In this document: positions 36,443 through 39,246 of the stretch, piece after piece
Numbering within the stretch: position 1 is the stretch's first letter
Layout of the letters: each line of letters starts with the position of its first letter
From: Desulfuromonadales bacterium
GTDB lineage: Bacteria; Desulfobacterota; Desulfuromonadia; Geobacterales; Pseudopelobacteraceae
DNA length: 39,246 nucleotides
Assembly (NCBI GenBank): GCA_013349325.1
Contig: DUZX01000036.1
Location: 1-39,246 of the forward strand
Direction: 5' to 3'
The notes under the pieces: model-generated
Databases searched by the model: none
What the model was told of the DNA's origin: nothing
Seen by the model: only the letters and a program-made list of their open reading frames with translations
Program-made: the position numbers and the translations under genes

Positions 36443-37594
36443 ATGAAAACGATTGATATCAAGAAATTCGGCGGCTTGTCGCTCAGGTATCGCATGGCGT
36501 TCACTATGGGAGCATTGGCTGTGATTGTCGTCGGTGCTGTGGCTGTTTTTGGAAAAGATCAGAAACCGCCGGTCGATGCGGCAGCTCCCCGCCTGGTTCG
36601 CGCCTTTACGGTTATTTCCGCGCAGGGTGGCGCTGCGGAATATACCGGGACGATTCATGCCCGTACGGAAAGTGATCTCGGTTTTCGCGTGCCGGGCAAA
36701 ATCCTTGAGAAACTCGTCAAGGCCGGGGATCACGTCAAACGGGGACAGGTTTTGATGCGGCTCGATCCGGCAGACCTGCGACTTGCGGCCAATTCCGCCC
36801 AGGCAGCGGCCGAAGCGGCCAGAGCCCAGAACAAACGCGCCCTCGCGGATGAAGTGCGGCAACGTGGGCTGGTCGCCATAAAAGCCGTATCCGTACAGGA
36901 ATACGAGCAGGCCAAATCGGCGGCGGACGCAACCACCGCGCAGCTCAATTCCGCCGTTGCCTACTCCCGGCAAGTGGAAAATCAGGAGGGGTATGCCGTT
37001 CTCAGGGCCGATGCGGATGGCGTCATCATGGAAATTCCGGCAGACGTCGGACAGGTCGTGGGAGCAGGCACCGTCGTGGTTCGCCTCGCCCAGGATGGTG
37101 CCCGCGAAGCGGTGGTCAACCTGCCCGAGGGGAATGAAAAGATGGCCAAATCCGCAGCCACAGCCTCCCTGTATGCCGATCCGGCTCAGACGTTCCCGGC
37201 AAAACTGCGGGAATTGTCCGCCATGGCCGACCCTCTCACACGCACCTATCAGGCGCGCTACAGCCTGGGTGGTGTCGGGGCAAACGCTCCGCTTGGCGCC
37301 ACCGTGACGGTTCATCTGGATGGAGAAAACGCCCGTGACACGCTGCAGCAGTATGAAATTCCGGTTGGCGCGTTGTACGACGGCGGCGCGGGTACCAGTG
37401 TGTGGGTGATCAATCCCGCAACATCGACCGTATCACGCCGGCCGGTCGCGGTTGCGAAGCTCGGCAGCGAGACCGCACTGGTGAGCACGGGCCTCAAGAC
37501 AGGTGAACGGATACTCGCTCTTGGCGCTCACCTCGTCAAAGACGGGGAACTGGTAAAGGTCCTCTCCGATCCGGCGAAGGAGAAAAAGCCATGA
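36443..37594 (+). CDS. RND efflux periplasmic adaptor (membrane fusion protein)
   Basis: A 383-residue HlyD/AcrA-type adaptor. An N-terminal membrane anchor (about 15-36) is followed by the barrel-sandwich half-motif 'GFRVPGKILEKLVKAGDHVKRGQVL', a short helical hairpin, the second lipoyl half ('LRADADGVIMEIPADVGQVV') and a C-terminal beta barrel. It links an RND pump to an outer-membrane channel. The start at 36443 has GGAG eight bases upstream. It overlaps the pump gene by ATGA. Confidence 0.92.
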   Translation: MKTIDIKKFGGLSLRYRMAFTMGALAVIVVGAVAVFGKDQKPPVDAAAPRLVRAFTVISAQGGAAEYTGTIHARTESDLGFRVPGKILEKLVKAGDHVKRGQVLMRLDPADLRLAANSAQAAAEAARAQNKRALADEVRQRGLVAIKAVSVQEYEQAKSAADATTAQLNSAVAYSRQVENQEGYAVLRADADGVIMEIPADVGQVVGAGTVVVRLAQDGAREAVVNLPEGNEKMAKSAATASLYADPAQTFPAKLRELSAMADPLTRTYQARYSLGGVGANAPLGATVTVHLDGENARDTLQQYEIPVGALYDGGAGTSVWVINPATSTVSRRPVAVAKLGSETALVSTGLKTGERILALGAHLVKDGELVKVLSDPAKEKKP

Positions 37595-39153
37595 GTCGCT
37601 TCAATCTTTCCGCTTTTGCGGTGCGCGAGCGCGCCATCACCCTGTTTATGATTATTGCCATTATGGTGGCCGGGGGATATGCCTTCCTGCATCTGGGGCG
37701 GGCCGAAGATCCAAAATTCACCGTAAAGGTCTTGACCGTATCGGCCGTATGGCCGGGTGCGACTGCTCAGGAAATGCAGGAGCAGGTGGCTGACCGGCTG
37801 GAAAAACGTCTCCAGGAACTTGAATTTTATGACCGGGTAGAAACCGCCGCCTATCCTGGAACGGTGGTGATGAAGCTCTATCTGAAAGACACCACGGCTC
37901 CCAAGGATGTACCGGATGAATTCTATCAGGCACGGAAAAAGCTGGGAGACGAAAAAATACATCTGCCGCAAGGTGTTATCGGCCCGCTGGTGAATGATGA
38001 ATTCTCCGATGTGTACTTTGCCATGTATTCACTGGAAGCAAAAGGCCTGCCCCATCGTCAGCTCGTGCTGGAGGCGGAAGTACTGCGGCAGCGCTTTTCC
38101 CGGGTAGGCGGCATCGAGAAAGTCACGATTCTCGGTGAACAGGATCCCAAAATCTATGTGGAGATTTCCTACAAACGCCTGGCAACGCTCGGCGTAAAGG
38201 CGCCCGATCTGTTTCGTGCCTTGCAAACCCAAAACGATCTGACCCCTTCAGGCTTTGTGGATACGGCCGGACCGCGGGTCTATCTGCGGCTCGACGGGGC
38301 CATCAACGGAGTCGAGGCAGTCAAGGCGATTCCGGTGGCAAGCGGCGGGAAACTGCTGAAAATCGGCGATGTGGCCGAGGTCACCCGCGGCTACGAAGAT
38401 CCGGCCACCAAGCAGATACGTCACCAGGGAGAGCCTTCGCTCATCCTGGCCTTGGTGATGAAAAAAAGCTTTAACGGTCTGACACTGGGCAAGCTGCTGA
38501 AAGCAGAAGAGACGGCGATTCGCAAGGAATTACCCGCTGGTCTGGTGCTGTCCAAGGTGTCGGATCAGTCCCACGTCATTTCCGAGGCAATTAACGAATT
38601 CATGATCAAATTCATGGTTGCACTTGCCGTTGTCATCGTGGTGAGCCTGGTAACGCTGGGGTTCCGGGTCGGCATCGTCGTAGCTGCCGCCGTGCCGCTG
38701 ACCCTGGCCGCCGTGTTCGTCATCATGCTGCTAACGGGAAGGGATTTCGACCGGATCACTCTGGGGGCGCTGATTATTTCCCTGGGGCTCTTGGTGGATG
38801 ACGCGATCATCGCCATCGAGATGATGGTGGTCAAGATGGAAGAGGGGCTGGATCGGATCCAGGCAGCGACATTTGCCTGGACATCCACGGCTAGTCCCAT
38901 GTTTTTCGGTACGCTGGTTACCATCGCCGGCTTCCTGCCGGTTGGTTTTGCCAAATCGACGGCCGGCGAATACGCGGGCAACATATTCTGGGTCGTGGCA
39001 TTTGCATTGATCACCTCGTGGTTTGTCGCTGTCCTCTTTACCCCCTATCTGGGGGTCAAGCTCCTGCCCGACATCAAACCGGTTGTGGGAGGGCATGATG
39101 CGATTTATGCAACACCGAACTACTATAGGGGGGCACATGGATTAAGAAGTTGA
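37591..39153 (+). pseudogene. RND efflux pump inner-membrane transporter, C-terminally truncated
   Basis: The frame encodes only the N-terminal half (520 residues) of an RND pump that normally has about 1,020-1,050. Present are TM1, the first periplasmic porter block, and TM2-TM6 with the proton-relay pair in GLLVDDAIIAIE near residue 400. The family sequence continues up to 'PGGHDAIYATPNY'-like wording (VVGGHDAIYATPNY here), then abruptly changes to RGAHGLRS and a stop. The loss of TM7-12 should inactivate the pump. The break is probably a mobile-element insertion or an assembly junction close to the contig end. Confidence 0.85.
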
Positions 39154-39246
39154 TATTGTTAAGGACGTGATTAGAGATTCATTGAAAATGCTTGGCAGTA
39201 CACATGGTTTGCTTGGCAGCGGGAAATTTTGGCGTCGCGAATTCGG
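39125..39246. other. Foreign sequence after the RND break, possible insertion-element end
   Basis: From about 39125 (AGGGGGGCACATGG) the sequence is no longer RND-like and has no open frame of note. It contains TGCTTGGCAG twice (39190-39199 and 39209-39218) and ends at the contig edge. It may be the left end of an insertion sequence. No terminal inverted repeat or transposase can be seen, because the sequence stops. Confidence 0.35.

Overview
The window reads as a chromosomal contig of a deltaproteobacterium of the Geobacter type (Geobacterales/Desulfuromonadia). The assignment rests on gene content and order: an ftsH-folP-cdaA-glmM-pdxJ-acpS-nnr-CBS-tsaE-lysC run, a long ~600-residue UbiD-type menaquinone decarboxylase, an N-terminally extended FolP, and CCG/[4Fe-4S] redox proteins. 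This is inference from sequence; no database search was possible.

Layout. (1) 1-4170, plus strand: an HU gene behind a palindrome-rich leader, a UbiD-family decarboxylase, and a two-gene ABC-2 exporter coupled to it. (2) 4171-6400: dbpA (minus) and tadA (plus), diverging, flanked by two different intergenic inverted-repeat elements and a bidirectional terminator. (3) 6403-17815, minus strand: a long housekeeping run making the cell-envelope precursor GlcN-1-P (glmM), c-di-AMP (cdaA), folate (folP), PLP (pdxJ), 4'-phosphopantetheinyl-ACP (acpS), repaired NAD(P)H (nnr), t6A-modified tRNA (tsaE) and aspartyl phosphate (lysC), plus the FtsH protease and a Gate-domain membrane protein. The usual cdaR between cdaA and glmM is not there; an inverted-repeat element sits in its place. 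(4) 17839-24500, minus strand: a complete four-gene Wadjet anti-plasmid system (jetA-jetB-jetC-jetD), tightly coupled, wedged between housekeeping genes and followed upstream by mutS. (5) 27332-28930: a scar zone with a GNAT-like fragment, an initiator tRNA gene with clear promoter and terminator, and the 3' remnant of an Old Yellow Enzyme-type flavin oxidoreductase. (6) 28964-39153, plus strand: a TetR-controlled accessory cluster with a NemR-like TetR, an SDR, a QueG-like [4Fe-4S] protein fused to an SCP2-like domain, a small exported coiled-coil protein, an aldehyde dehydrogenase, a second QueG-like protein, a CCG-domain iron-sulfur protein, and an RND efflux pair whose pump gene is cut in half near the contig end.

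The accessory cluster is the most novel part. The same palindrome, TAGACCGGTCTA, occurs three times, each time ahead of a different transcription unit (one copy has one mismatch), so one regulator probably governs the SDR unit, the ALDH/iron-sulfur unit and the RND unit. The regulator's promoter/operator and first codons are duplicated 7.3 kb away, where the second regulator gene has been deleted internally. A 36-base relic of the CCG gene's 3' end sits after the ALDH gene. The cluster therefore looks assembled by duplication and deletion. Its substrate is unknown; an electrophile or aldehyde detoxification and export role is a guess from the family mix.
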